Part shown: positions 39,701-50,759 of the stretch, in pieces | Position numbering within the stretch: the first letter of the stretch is position 1 | How the letters are laid out: the number at the start of each line of letters is the position of its first letter | DNA from: Pagrus major | Lineage: Eukaryota; Chordata; Actinopteri; Spariformes; Sparidae | NCBI RefSeq assembly: GCF_040436345.1 | Contig: NC_133218.1 | Coordinates: 28,161,710-28,225,709, forward strand | Length of the DNA: 64,000 nt | Direction of reading: 5' to 3' | Program-made: the position numbers and the translations under genes | The notes under the pieces: model-generated | Told to the model about the DNA's origin: nothing | What the model saw: the letters and a program-made list of their open reading frames with translations, nothing else | Databases searched by the model: none

Positions 39701-41260
39701 GCAGACAGAGAGGAGGAGACGGGAAAAAGTAACAACATTGTCATTCCTTATATCGTAGGAACATCTGAGAAACTCAGGAGGATCTTCAATAAATATCATA
39801 TCCTGGCTCACTTGAAACCCAGCAACACACTGAGGCAGAAACTTGTCCATCCTAAGGACAAAACACCCAAGCAAAAGCAGAGTAATGTAGTTTATGCTGT
39901 TCAATGTGTGGTACACTCAAAATGTGTAATATTTTTTTGCAATATGGTTTATTGATAATAATATTATTTTAAGTCTTTATTTTTCAAAACTGCTTACCGT
40001 GATTAATGGTGGTGCCCGCATTGCCCGCAACTTAATTTGCACACAACGTTTACATTTGTATAGAGGTTAAACACACTGTTAACATGATTGTGTACATTGC
40101 CAGCCATTTTATTTGAAGCTGGGGCCCTGAACATTTGGCATATATGTTGATATTTTGTTATTTCTGTGACTAGGATTTATGAAGACGTTTATGCAGAAAA
40201 GCACTTAGTTAAAATTAAAGGTTCAAACAATTTTGTGAATTTAAGCCAAACTTTTTCCCTATGTGACATGGTTGATGTTTTTGCTGTCAGTACAGTTTCA
40301 TACTGCAATTAGTGGGTTTAAAGGATCAGTATGTAATTTTATACTGCACTGTCAGTTTATAGAGATTTCAGAGTTTAACTCTTGGCTGAATTATTTGCAC
40401 TAAGTGGAAGTAGCCATTGATACAGTACTGATGCTGATGAAAGGCACTTGGACAAAAGGGTAATGTCCATCTAAGACTGTGGTGAAACTGACAATGACCA
40501 AAAGGACATGAACCATACTAATGAACCTTATTGAAACAAGGCATGGACAGTGGATTAAATGATGAACATGTATACCAAAACAAAGGTTACTCATTCACAA
40601 GGGATAGTTTCATATATATGTTTTATGTTTTTGAGATCTTGTAATAAAGAGGAAAATTGGGAAGAGAAAGCATCGGTTCGTGTCTTCATTCCTCTGAACT
40701 TTCACCTGTGTTTACCAGAAACCTGAACAGAACTGAACCACAAATTATTTTTGCCTGAGGTACTTAATGTATTGAGACCTGTAACAAATGCAGCCAGGAC
40801 AACACAGATTTGTACATTGGGGAAACACAACAACCTCTCCATAAACGAATGGCACAACACAGGAGGGCCAACTCCTCATGTCAAGACTCTGCTGTCCACT
40901 TACATCTGAAGGAGAAAAATCATTCCTTTGAGGACAACAATGTGAACATCTTGGCCAGAGGAGACAGATGGTTTGAAAGAGGAGTGAAAGAATCCATCTA
41001 CATCAAACTGGCATAACCGTCTTTGAAAAGAGGAGGTGGCCTACGACATTACTTATCACCAACCTACCTGCTGTCCTGAGTTCCCTCCCCAGACGGCTTA
41101 ACAACCAGTCACAACTGGGCTCACTTTGTCCATCGCCCCACATGTAAGGACACTCCCATACAGAGTTTAAAGCCTGAAACTTTCCAGTTAGTTAGAAGTG
41201 AGGAAATCCTTTGGATGAGAGGTGATGTTCAGTAGTGTTTCGGTTACAGATAAGGTTTGA
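39701..41260 (+). mobile_element. Penelope-like retroelement remnant, split by an ~870-bp insertion
   Basis: The frame from about 39701 to 39907 encodes the region just before the endonuclease of teleost Penelope-like elements (IPYIVGTSEKLRRIFNKYHI, ending VVYAVQC). The GIY-YIG endonuclease continues at 40780-41016 (LYIGETQQPLHKRMAQHRR followed by RWFERGVKE), with decayed C-terminal sequence to about 41260 (GGGLRHYLSP, then an in-frame stop-bearing tail). The intervening 39908-40779 is unrelated DNA. The reverse-transcriptase domain is absent, so the copy is 5'-truncated and dead. It ends about 50 bp before the glycosyltransferase start codon. Confidence 0.8.
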
Positions 41261-41308
41261 TTAGTCGTTAGCCTGTAAATTATTAAAATTATTTTTAAAA
41301 GAGTTGCT

Positions 41309-44300
41309 ATGCTTCGCTACATCTCAAGGATCCACATTTTTTCCTTTATTGTCTTTCTTCTCGTCCTTTTGGGGTAAGCCTTTTCACTCGTTGTACTTCA
41401 TTACTACATCATATTTAAGATTTAAGGGGGGGCAGATAAAACTATTAAACAAACAAAATCTGAATTTCTGTAGTTCTAAAAGTCTTTTTTAAATTATTTT
41501 ATAACTACATTCTGGATGATTATAATTTTTCAATTTGGAAAAAAATCTTCTCAGTCTTGCACTGAACCAAAAAGGGACTAAAGTGTGAAACCTATAACAG
41601 CAGCGTAGACCAAACCGCTAATTCTTAAAGTATCCTTGTTAGATTTATGTGATTGAGTCCTTCAATAGATTAAATTACCAATATAAGCTTTAGAAAGGCA
41701 CTGACATCTGCAGTTATATGACTCATGGAGGATCCGATTCATATACTGTATGCCTCTCAATGGGTTCAGTGGTAAATTACTATATCCTCCACCCAGTTGG
41801 TTGCTGGTTATCTCACTCTCTTATCTATCTTGTACACTTGTACACACTAAAAGGACAATGACAGTTAGAGTTAATAACTTATTATAGTTAAAAGTATATA
41901 TTTTTTTATCAAACAATATGGCATTGTAATTTACAACATCCTTCATTGTGGGAATACTTTTGGCTTGTTTTTTCTATAAACCATTCAAAACATACACATA
42001 ACAGAGACTGCTCCATTTCAGTTTTACTAGACTTACGCCCTTCATGACTGTATCGCTTCGGTTACTAATTGGATGTCTCAAGATTTCCTCCGTCTCAATT
42101 CTGATAAAACTGAGGTCGTTGTGATCAGCCCTCATTGTTAGTTATAGTAAGGAGGTCAGTCCCCTTTTTTAGCCCTTCGCTAACAATATCAAGACCATCT
42201 CTAAGAATCTTGGTTTTCTGTTCGACCAACTCCCTCTTCAGAGGAATTACTCGGTCCTCATTAGGACGTCTACAAGTGGCCAAAACTGCAGCAGCTAGGC
42301 TGTTAACAAATACTCGTCAACAGTCCCATATCAACCCAATTCTTGCCTCCCTTCATGGCTTCCAGTAAAACATAGAATCAGTATCAAAATGTTAAGGCCC
42401 TGCATGGCCTGGCACCTAACAGAATTACTGAGCCCTCATTCTAGCGGTCATCCTCTCCAATCATCTGCTCTGGGGCTTTATATCTGTTCTGGGTCACATT
42501 TCAAATCCAGTAGACTTCAATAGATTAGCACCTTACCCGCCTTGGCATCATACTTGTGTTTGCATGTGAATGTTTGTCGTATTGTCTGTAGTTATGTCTG
42601 TTTGTACACTGGGTTTTGACTCGAACACTGCTGCCCTTTCTCTTCATCTTTAGTGTATCATGGATGTTGATGTGGCAATTTTTACAATTAGGGTTGTGTT
42701 GAGGCTTCGTTAAAATGTCATGACTGTTTCCCAAGTTTGCATGTGCACACACGCACACGCACACACCCACACACTCAGTGTCTTGTAATAGAGTGAATGG
42801 TGTCTCTGTCTCAGCCACCGCCCCCCCCCCCCATCATTTGTTTCTGCACTACGTAACATCAGTGAGAGGGAAGGATCACAGCCTTACATGTTTACTTCAA
42901 GTTTTCAACACATAAAATTCTTATGACGTAATGAGTTTTGTTTGTAGTTAGCACCTTGATTATGTCTGACAAATTGTTACGGATCTGCGATTTGTATTTA
43001 CAATGCCAAAGTCTACATAATGCTGCTTTAAAGAAAAGGACAATATGGTAAAAAGTAATACTAGGCTCATCGTAATTCAAGCTAAAGGAAAATCATTGTG
43101 AGAAAAAACAATACATGATGATGCTAATCTGATTTTGGGCAAAATACCTCACTGGAGAGAACCCTTAGGAGCTTTAATCATTGTATGTCATGTCCCACCA
43201 GGGAAAACAAGACTTTTACTGTAAACCCAATAGATTTAGAAACTCTTCTATACCCTCCACCATCTTCCTCCTAAATACGAGGAGGATTTATCATTTGCAT
43301 AATATTTTTACTTATTGGTCTTTAATCTTTTTATAGCCATTTACGTAGTTTTACTGTGTATTTATTTTTTTGGGGTGGTGACTAAAGCTGTATACATTTT
43401 TACTGGCTGTTCTCTGGTTAACTTGTGCCTGTATGTCTTCACAGGGCGATCTATATTTACTCAGGGTATAACTACTCCTCCTTCAGGTAAGGCTTATCAT
43501 CATATCAATTCAAATACACGCAACAGAGCATGTCACTAACCACTCACTAAAGGAGTTGAACCCATTAAACTGGCAACTCAAAGAGATGTATGCACAAATT
43601 CCACCAAAACAAACACCGACCCACCTGTCATACATTGACACAGCCACTGGCTGGAGTTAATATAAAACTACCTTTTGAAGTTACTCATTAATCCTGTCAC
43701 TCCCTAAAGATTCATGTCGCAGGAATTTTGTCAAACTACACAGCTTTTTTTAATCTTCCATTTTAACATGTAAATCCTGTCATATTATTAATAAATGTTG
43801 TGTTTCCTTTTAAGCTTGTGCCAGCCATGTTATGAAGACTCCAAGCCAGATGTGAAGTCTTTGGTGACAGAGATTGTAGAAGATGTAGTGACAAGAGATT
43901 GCCCGGAGAAGGGCAGCTGGAGGATCAGAGACCTCACAATGCAAACTGGGTGAGAATACTAACAGAGAAGATCAGCTGGTTCAAATACAGTTCCAATTTA
44001 CACTTGCTGTGACTCAGGTTACAGTCGACAGACTTTACTGCACCTCTGCCCCCAGACACTGGCTACACTGAGAATTTAAGCTTCAGTTCCCTGGTTATTG
44101 CCTCAAAACTAAAAACCCTTCTGCAGTGCACTCAGGAGATATTGGATATTATCACTATCACTTGAGTATTTTCATTTTATCTAACTTTATACCTCTACTC
44201 CACTGTATCCCAGAGGCAAATACTGTTTACTCCACTACATTTGTCTGACAGCTTCAGTAGCTGTAAAATACATTGTCACAAAAAGTGAAAAGTTTGACGT

Positions 44301-47300
44301 TTTTATGTATATGTTTTTCGAACAGGGTAGCCACATTTTGAACATATGATGATCTTATAGAATACAACTCATCAATGCAGCAATAATATTAATCCAAAAA
44401 CATCAGATATAATCGTAAAAACTGACAGGGAACATTTTACAATTATAATTTAACAATTTAACGATGACTAGTTATACTTTGGTACTATAACTATATTATG
44501 CTGATAATTTATACTTTTACTTAAGGTTTTAAATGCAGGACTTTTACCAGTGCTGGACTATTTTCACTATGGGTAGACCGATCATTGGCCCTGGCAGATT
44601 ATCGGGCCGATATTCAGCATTTTTGCAATTATCAGTGATTTTTCTGTCCGATTGACGATGAAATAAATTAATTAAATAATGTGCTACTTTGGCTCTGATG
44701 CAGCATCCTCTCACAAAATGTCTCACCCACAACAATATCTGATTGGTAACATGTCATAAGTAATAACCTATCAACACTGAATGACGCGGATCTGCAAAGT
44801 AACTAGTAACTAAATGTATCAAACGAATGTAGTGGTTGACCCCTATTGGTCGACCCCTAATTTTCACAGTGTGGTATTAGTACTTTTACTGAAGTAAAAA
44901 ATGTGATTATTTTTTCCACCCCCGATTGAACCTTGACTGAGAGACTAAAAAATAATTGTCTTGTTTTTTGATATTATGTGCACTGAAACACAGCACACAG
45001 CAGGTCTGACATGACACAGCTCCATGAGATGACGATGCTTTCCTCCAGTATTTGGTCCTCTGGTTTCTTTATATGGATTGTCTGTCTTAAGTGTTTTAAA
45101 TCAGCCCATGAATTTTCTGTATCTCTTGTACTTTACCCCTGTATTTCCTCTTTTGTTTAACTAATTTATATTTGATTAGATCTTTTCTCTTTTCTCCAGG
45201 GTGAAATATGCTCAGCCAAGCACGCAGAAAGGGTAAGCTATTAGAAAACAGATATTGCATTATTCTGCTGAGAAAAATCTCTGTGACAACCTTTGATTAA
45301 AATAACAGCTGTTGAAAGTGTAACTGTGGCACTCCTATCACGTTTTAAAGAAACAATAACTTTCAAAACATCTTCTGTAATAATTTGTGTCCATGTAAAA
45401 CTGTGAAGTCACTTTTGGTGAAACCTTTATAGCTTTATAGACAGCTTTATATGTCACATTATAATAGCTACTATCAGGTCTCGAAACCTTTTTTGATTGA
45501 TTGGGTACTGACTTTTTTTTTGTTTGGCAAACAAATCCCTCCACCTACACAATCTGCAACTTAGATACTTTAATCTTTGATGCTGACTGCATAATGGTGC
45601 CCTGCCTTTCCATATTTGACAATAATTACTGTGGCTATTCTAAGATGGAGAGTCATAATTTAATATAGAATCATTTCACAAGTGCAACAGCTTATTGAAT
45701 ATTGAACATACGGAGCCAAACTAGAAAATTAATAGAGAAAAGAAAAGATTTAATCCTATAAGATTTATGTTTTAATTCACAATTTATTTGTTCTCACCAG
45801 ACGCACTGATGTGAACTCAGTGACAAACTGGAACGCTCCTCTGGTTTGGGAGGGAACCTTTGATCCAGTGGTTATTGATGCAATCTATAAGAAAATGGAC
45901 CCAAGAATTGCTGTGGTGGTGTTTGCTGTTGGCAAGTAGGTACACAGGATTTTCTCACAGGATATTATGGGAGTGAGGTTCGACCCGACACACTGTGTCA
46001 AGCTGAAATCTTCGTCTTTGTCATCTGTGTCTTATCTTCTGTGTTGTATTTTTGTCTTGTTTTGTCTTTTCTTGTCCTAAACGAATGCATTATCCTTCTG
46101 GCTTGCTTTTTTCTACCCGGACAGATACACACGTTTCCTGAAGGGCTTCCTGGAGTCGGGTGAGAAGTACTTTCTTGTTGACTTCAGGGTCACTTACTAC
46201 ATCTTCACAGACAAAAAAGAAGAAGTCCCCGAAGTGAGTTATTCTTTTTATGTGTCAAATATTTTTTATTCTTGAACATATATCATTTAACAAGAAATGC
46301 CACAAAATAATGTTACTTCATAATACTATATAATAACAATACACTCCACAGAAGACATTTGGCTTGGTGGGGAAAGAACAGGTGTAACTGATAACATCAA
46401 TATCTCAGTTACAGCAGCTGTGTCAGTAAGCCAACATGTGTAATAAAAGGCCAATAAGGAACTGGCCCACCTTATGCATCATTACTAAAGTTGTGATGTG
46501 TACAAATTATGAGATTTGAGATAGGGGGAAACACATTATGAAGCTGAGGGAGAGATTAACTGGGACTGGGACTGGGCCATACAGATGAAGCCACCTTAAA
46601 GAAAGAGGCTGATGTTTTCATAATTATTAACAATTCCTCTGAGGAGACCAAAACCAAAAATGAATGTATCCTAGCAACAAAGTATTTGGTTATGCCACAC
46701 CCTGATCATTTAAATACAATGAGTAGGACCTGTGTGGTTTATTCCCCTTAGCTCAATAAACTTGCAAATAAGGTTAAACAGGAAGCTAAGTTCCTGCATG
46801 ATATCTGTGAAACATATAACTACTCTCCAGAGTTCAAAATGCAGTTTCAGTTGCAGAGTAAAGTACACAGGTCGTGTTTATTATCACAGTGAAGTAGAGG
46901 ACGTGATGGACGTTATACATGTAGAGAACTACCGCTGACAAGAGGAAGGAGAGAAGGAACTGAAAAAAGGGAGAAAGGAACAAAGGGTGAAAGGAAGAAA
47001 GGAAGGACATCAATGCTTTGTATATAATAGTAGCTTCAAGGTGTTAAAATGTTTACCTTTTTTAATGTAGTTTAATCCACAATTTGTGAAAAATACATTC
47101 AGACAACATTTAGAACATTTAAAAACAGTTTTTTATGTTGCCTCGACATCTTCCGGCTACAAACACATCAAATTAACCATGCTTGAAGATTTCATTTGTA
47201 ATTAATTTGTTTTAATTTTTATTTGACCTGTCAGATTAAACTGGGTAAGGGGCGGAAGATCTCAGTGCTCAATATCCCCAGTGCCACCCGCTGGCAGGAG

Positions 47301-48498
47301 GTAGTACTGGGCAGGATGAAATGGGCAACCATCACCATTGACAAGCAGGTAAGAAATAAAAGATGCAGATGCTTTAAGATCGTCACTGCTTTGTTTCTAC
47401 TAGTTAGTCAACATTCAGCTCTTACAAAGAAAAAACACACAACAAAAATTATTCAACAGCTCTGTCATCATCGGTGCCATCTCTGATCCCTGAGCGGCAT
47501 AAATATAAAATATAGTGCTCTGAAATCTTATTTCTTGTTATTATTGTGTAATCACAAATATCATTTGTAATATTTGCAGATCCGTAATGAAGCAGACTAT
47601 CTATTTATGATGGACATCGACAGTGTCTTCCACAACCGATTCGGAGCTGAGTCTCTCAGTCAGCTGTCTGCTGTTCTCCACCGTGGCTACTACAAGGTTT
47701 CACTCTTTTTCATACAGTATATTCATTTCAAGTTAATAAAAACATTATGATGTAATGACATGTTTTTGACTTCTTTCACCTTATTTTATGCTGCTTGATG
47801 ATTGATTGTAGACTGATACACCTATTATGCCATGTGTTATGCATTTTTTGCCTCAATCGGATCAGTCACTACATTAAACTCGATTCATTTCCCCTAATTT
47901 TTTTCTCAGAATACAAAAAGGGATCAGTTTCCATATGAGCGTCGGCCCGAGTCCAAGGCCTACATTCCTCTTGATGAAGGAGACTATTATTACACTGCTG
48001 CTGTGTGGGGTGGATACCTGGAGGACATGTACAAGCTAGTCAAGTAATCAAAACCAAATTACCTTTTAATTAACTGTAAATTACCTTTACAGTTGTTTCT
48101 GTGCTATTTCTAGTATTAAGAAGGCCAATATTCAGTGGAAAGAGATAGTAATGATTGGACAGAGAGAAGGTGACAGTACAGTGCGCTTCTATATACTGAA
48201 TGGATAAAAACCTTTGCCCTCAGAACCCTGTGCATGTTTAAAAACCTAAGTCAGTATTTTATATATGTTCTCTAATGAAAATGCTCTGTGACTTTGTCTA
48301 CTTCACGCATAACAACTGTGTCTTGTCCCTCTTTTACTTTACAAGATACTGTTACACGCAGTCAGAGGAGGACGCCAAGAATAAGATTGAAGCTGTGTGG
48401 CAGGAAGAGAGTCACCTAAACAAGTAGTGTACACATTTCATTCTCTTGGTTTTTAATGAGCCTTGGTCTAATTTTATCCACAATATTTCTATATAAAC

Positions 48499-48545
<47 letters not shown>

Positions 48546-48699
48546 ATAAAGGTACCTTTTGCACAACAAACCAACCAAGGTGCTGTCTCCGGAGTACTTG
48601 TGGTCAGACTACGATACGGTACCGGCAGACATTAAAGTCGTCAGGATCTCCCAGTTGGTCAAGAACTATGCAGAAGTGCGGCCCAATGGTGGACACTGA
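41309..48699 (+). CDS. Family-6 glycosyltransferase (ABO/GGTA1/GBGT1-like)
   Basis: Type II Golgi enzyme of CAZy family GT6, which adds Gal or GalNAc in alpha-1,3 linkage to cap glycans. Eleven exons: 41309-41373, 43445-43486, 43815-43949, 45200-45232, 45801-45935, 46125-46233, 47235-47348, 47580-47696, 47910-48043, 48346-48423, 48552-48699; they join in phase to 369 aa. A short cytosolic tail and hydrophobic anchor (about residues 10-27) precede a stem and the catalytic domain (from about 130). The metal/UDP-binding DXD is DID (223-225). WQEESHLNK places the expected catalytic Glu at 316, and the [13 protein letters not shown] block of ABO is present as [14 protein letters not shown]. The donor/acceptor specificity triplet is Thr-Ala-Ala (279-281). 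Substrate cannot be assigned, so no symbol is given; fish relatives are often named gbgt1-like or abo-like. Confidence 0.92.
42039..42520 (+). mobile_element. L2-type LINE reverse-transcriptase fragment
   Basis: The frame reading [20 protein letters not shown] (about 42070-42129) is the conserved C-terminal reverse-transcriptase block of teleost L2-clade LINEs. A downstream stretch ([12 protein letters not shown], then the [12 protein letters not shown]-like tail) continues the same region in shifted frames. Frameshifts and stops show the copy is dead. It lies in intron 1 of the glycosyltransferase gene. Confidence 0.75.
44573..44862. mobile_element. hAT-like MITE ('GGTCGACCGAT' family)
   Basis: The left end GGTAGACCGATCATTGGCCC is mirrored by ATTGGTCGACCCCTAA at the right, and the interior contains ATCGGGCCGATATTCAGCAT, features of a widespread teleost repeat. 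It lies in the glycosyltransferase intron between exons ending at 43949 and starting at 45200. Confidence 0.6.
48501..48542 (+). repeat. (CT)n microsatellite at a glycosyltransferase splice acceptor
   Basis: About 21 CT units end about 8 bp before the acceptor AG (48550-48551) of the last exon, so the microsatellite acts as its polypyrimidine tract. Length variation could tune last-exon inclusion; that is inference. Confidence 0.9.
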
Positions 48700-49700
48700 T
48701 GTCAAGATGATCATATTCTGGCCATAAAAACTACATTCTTAATAACCAACTTAAAAAAAGAAAAGGAAGAATTGGGATAGCTGGTGTGGGTTGCTTTTCT
48801 TTTCTGTATGTTGTATACACAAAGGTATAAATTAAGGGTTTAAAGTACTTTTTTAATCATGGTCCCTGCAGACATGCATGACAAACTTTGTGACCAGCAT
48901 ATCATTTCAGAACAAAGATTAAAGTTTACGCCAGACTACATGTGCATGTTTCACAGCATGACTATAATCATTGATTCTGTTTGGTTGGCTGATCACTACC
49001 TCAAACACAGTTTAGTCAACAGCCTCAGCGTCCTTACTTGCACTTTGTTTCATCTATCATCTGTGTTTTTTCTTTTGTACGGTGCAGGCCTCAGAATAAG
49101 GTTTTTTATCGTGAACTCTGTAGACTTATTTTCCTGCTTTTCTAAGATGTATAGATTCTCATGTTGCCCCCTAGTGATGTTTTAGTGCACCTGCATCCTC
49201 TGGATTCTTTGGGATTTACATCTGTCTCCCATTTCATTGCATAGTTATCTTTTCAGTATTTTTAAAGCCTTGTGTGTATTGTATTATCTGTTCGTGACTA
49301 GGAATGCAATTCCATTGTACACTGAATGTAACTGAACTGAATTTAAATTGTTGGGGTTTTTTTTTTTATAAAGAAACTGTTTACAAAAACGTTCCTGAAT
49401 AATAGAGTTTACTTTAACCATCAGGACAAAATTACTTGAGTGAGTATGTGTATGTGCAAGTATGCATTTATCTGTGTGTGCCTTTAGTGGATGATTCTTG
49501 AGGATCCTCCAAGATCAGAACCAGATTTCCATGAATAGGAAAGTTGTACTGGGAGGTTTCATGAGCAACATGGGCACCTTTCTCCACACCTTTAACATCT
49601 TATAAACGTAATGCTTCCAACAGTAGTAATATGTCTAACTTTAAAAACAATTATTGTTAAAAATTCAAATTTACTAACTGTAAGGCAATAATAAACATTT
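48700..49700 (+). other. Glycosyltransferase 3' UTR
   Basis: Non-coding sequence after the stop codon at 48697-48699. A candidate AATAAA lies at 49690-49695 and a weaker ATTAAA near 48917, implying either a short or a ~1-kb 3' UTR. The 108-aa frame at 48859-49185 has no recognisable domain. Confidence 0.45.
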
Positions 49701-50205
49701 ATAATAACACTTCCATAATGAACAGGCACGATCTAACAAATACAAAACAATACAACACAGAGACAATATAATATGGTATTAGAAAGAAAAGATTTAGATA
49801 GAATAACAGAGTTAAACATACAATTATCCTTGTAAAAATAGGCCTACATCGATGATATCATATTCTGGCTTTAGCATGTTTGGAATCCATCAATTTAAGA
49901 ATATCATTATAATAACATGTTTTGTTTAAATATACATATAATTTAGCCTTACGAGTAAATAATTGTGATCAAATTATTATAAAATTATAAACTGATCAAA
50001 ACATTGACCAATATGTCAACACATAAATTTTTTTTTATTCAAGAACTTCAAATACATACAAACAGTTTATACAAGTTCAAAATTCCAGTCCACCTGCAGC
50101 ATAACCAAACATCAACAAACAAAACAAAACACAACTTAGAATTTAGAGGTCTGCCAATTAAAAGGAGTAAAGTTGAAATATCTAAATAGTCTAATTTCTG
50201 TTTTT

Positions 50206-50460
50206 TTTTTTAGATTTAAATTATCAATGGAAGTCAAATATGATTTCAAATCTGTAACTTTAAAAGTGTGTCAGGAGGGCAATCTTTCAAGCCATTTCAT
50301 TTTGTGAATGTGATATTTTGTTAAAATAGTAATTACATTAATTATGTACATTTCATCTTGGGAGAAGTACGAATTGTTAAAGATGCGTAAAATATCAATC
50401 TTTGTTAGCGTGACATCTTTTTCAAGTATTTCTGAAAGATATTTCTGTAAAGCAAGCCAA
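50206..50460 (-). mobile_element. L1/Tx1-clade LINE ORF2 C-terminal remnant
   Basis: Read on the minus strand, the DNA encodes a frame starting WLALQKYLSEILEKDVTL and continuing through INVITILTKYHIHKMKWLE, with one in-frame stop. This pattern (aromatic/aliphatic strand, then K-Y/F-x-I-H-K) is the conserved extreme C-terminus of fish L1/Tx1-type ORF2 proteins. The copy is truncated and dead. It lies about 0.3 kb upstream of the mpc1 start. Confidence 0.55.
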
Positions 50461-50759
50461 AAAATCTGTTTTTACAACCTGTAAAAAGATGAATTAACAA
50501 ATATTGTCCTTAACAGGATAGTACCTATGTACAATTTTTAAAAAAGATACTCTTTTGTCAAGATATAACTTGTTCTTACCTTTTTTCCAGCCCAGACGGC
50601 CGTCAAACGTTGCGCTGCGTGATTACGACAGTGTCGTAAAGCGCCAATGTTGTGGTCGGAAATTTGACCAGTCGTCCTCTGAGCTAACCTGTCAGTCGCC
50701 CTTCAACACAACGAGAGCGCTCTTCTCAGCCAAACCAGACACCAACCCAGCGTTTAACC

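Noticed and set aside
48859-49185. 108-aa ORF downstream of the glycosyltransferase
   Set aside because: Lies in the probable 3' UTR, has no recognisable domain and no sign of coding constraint.
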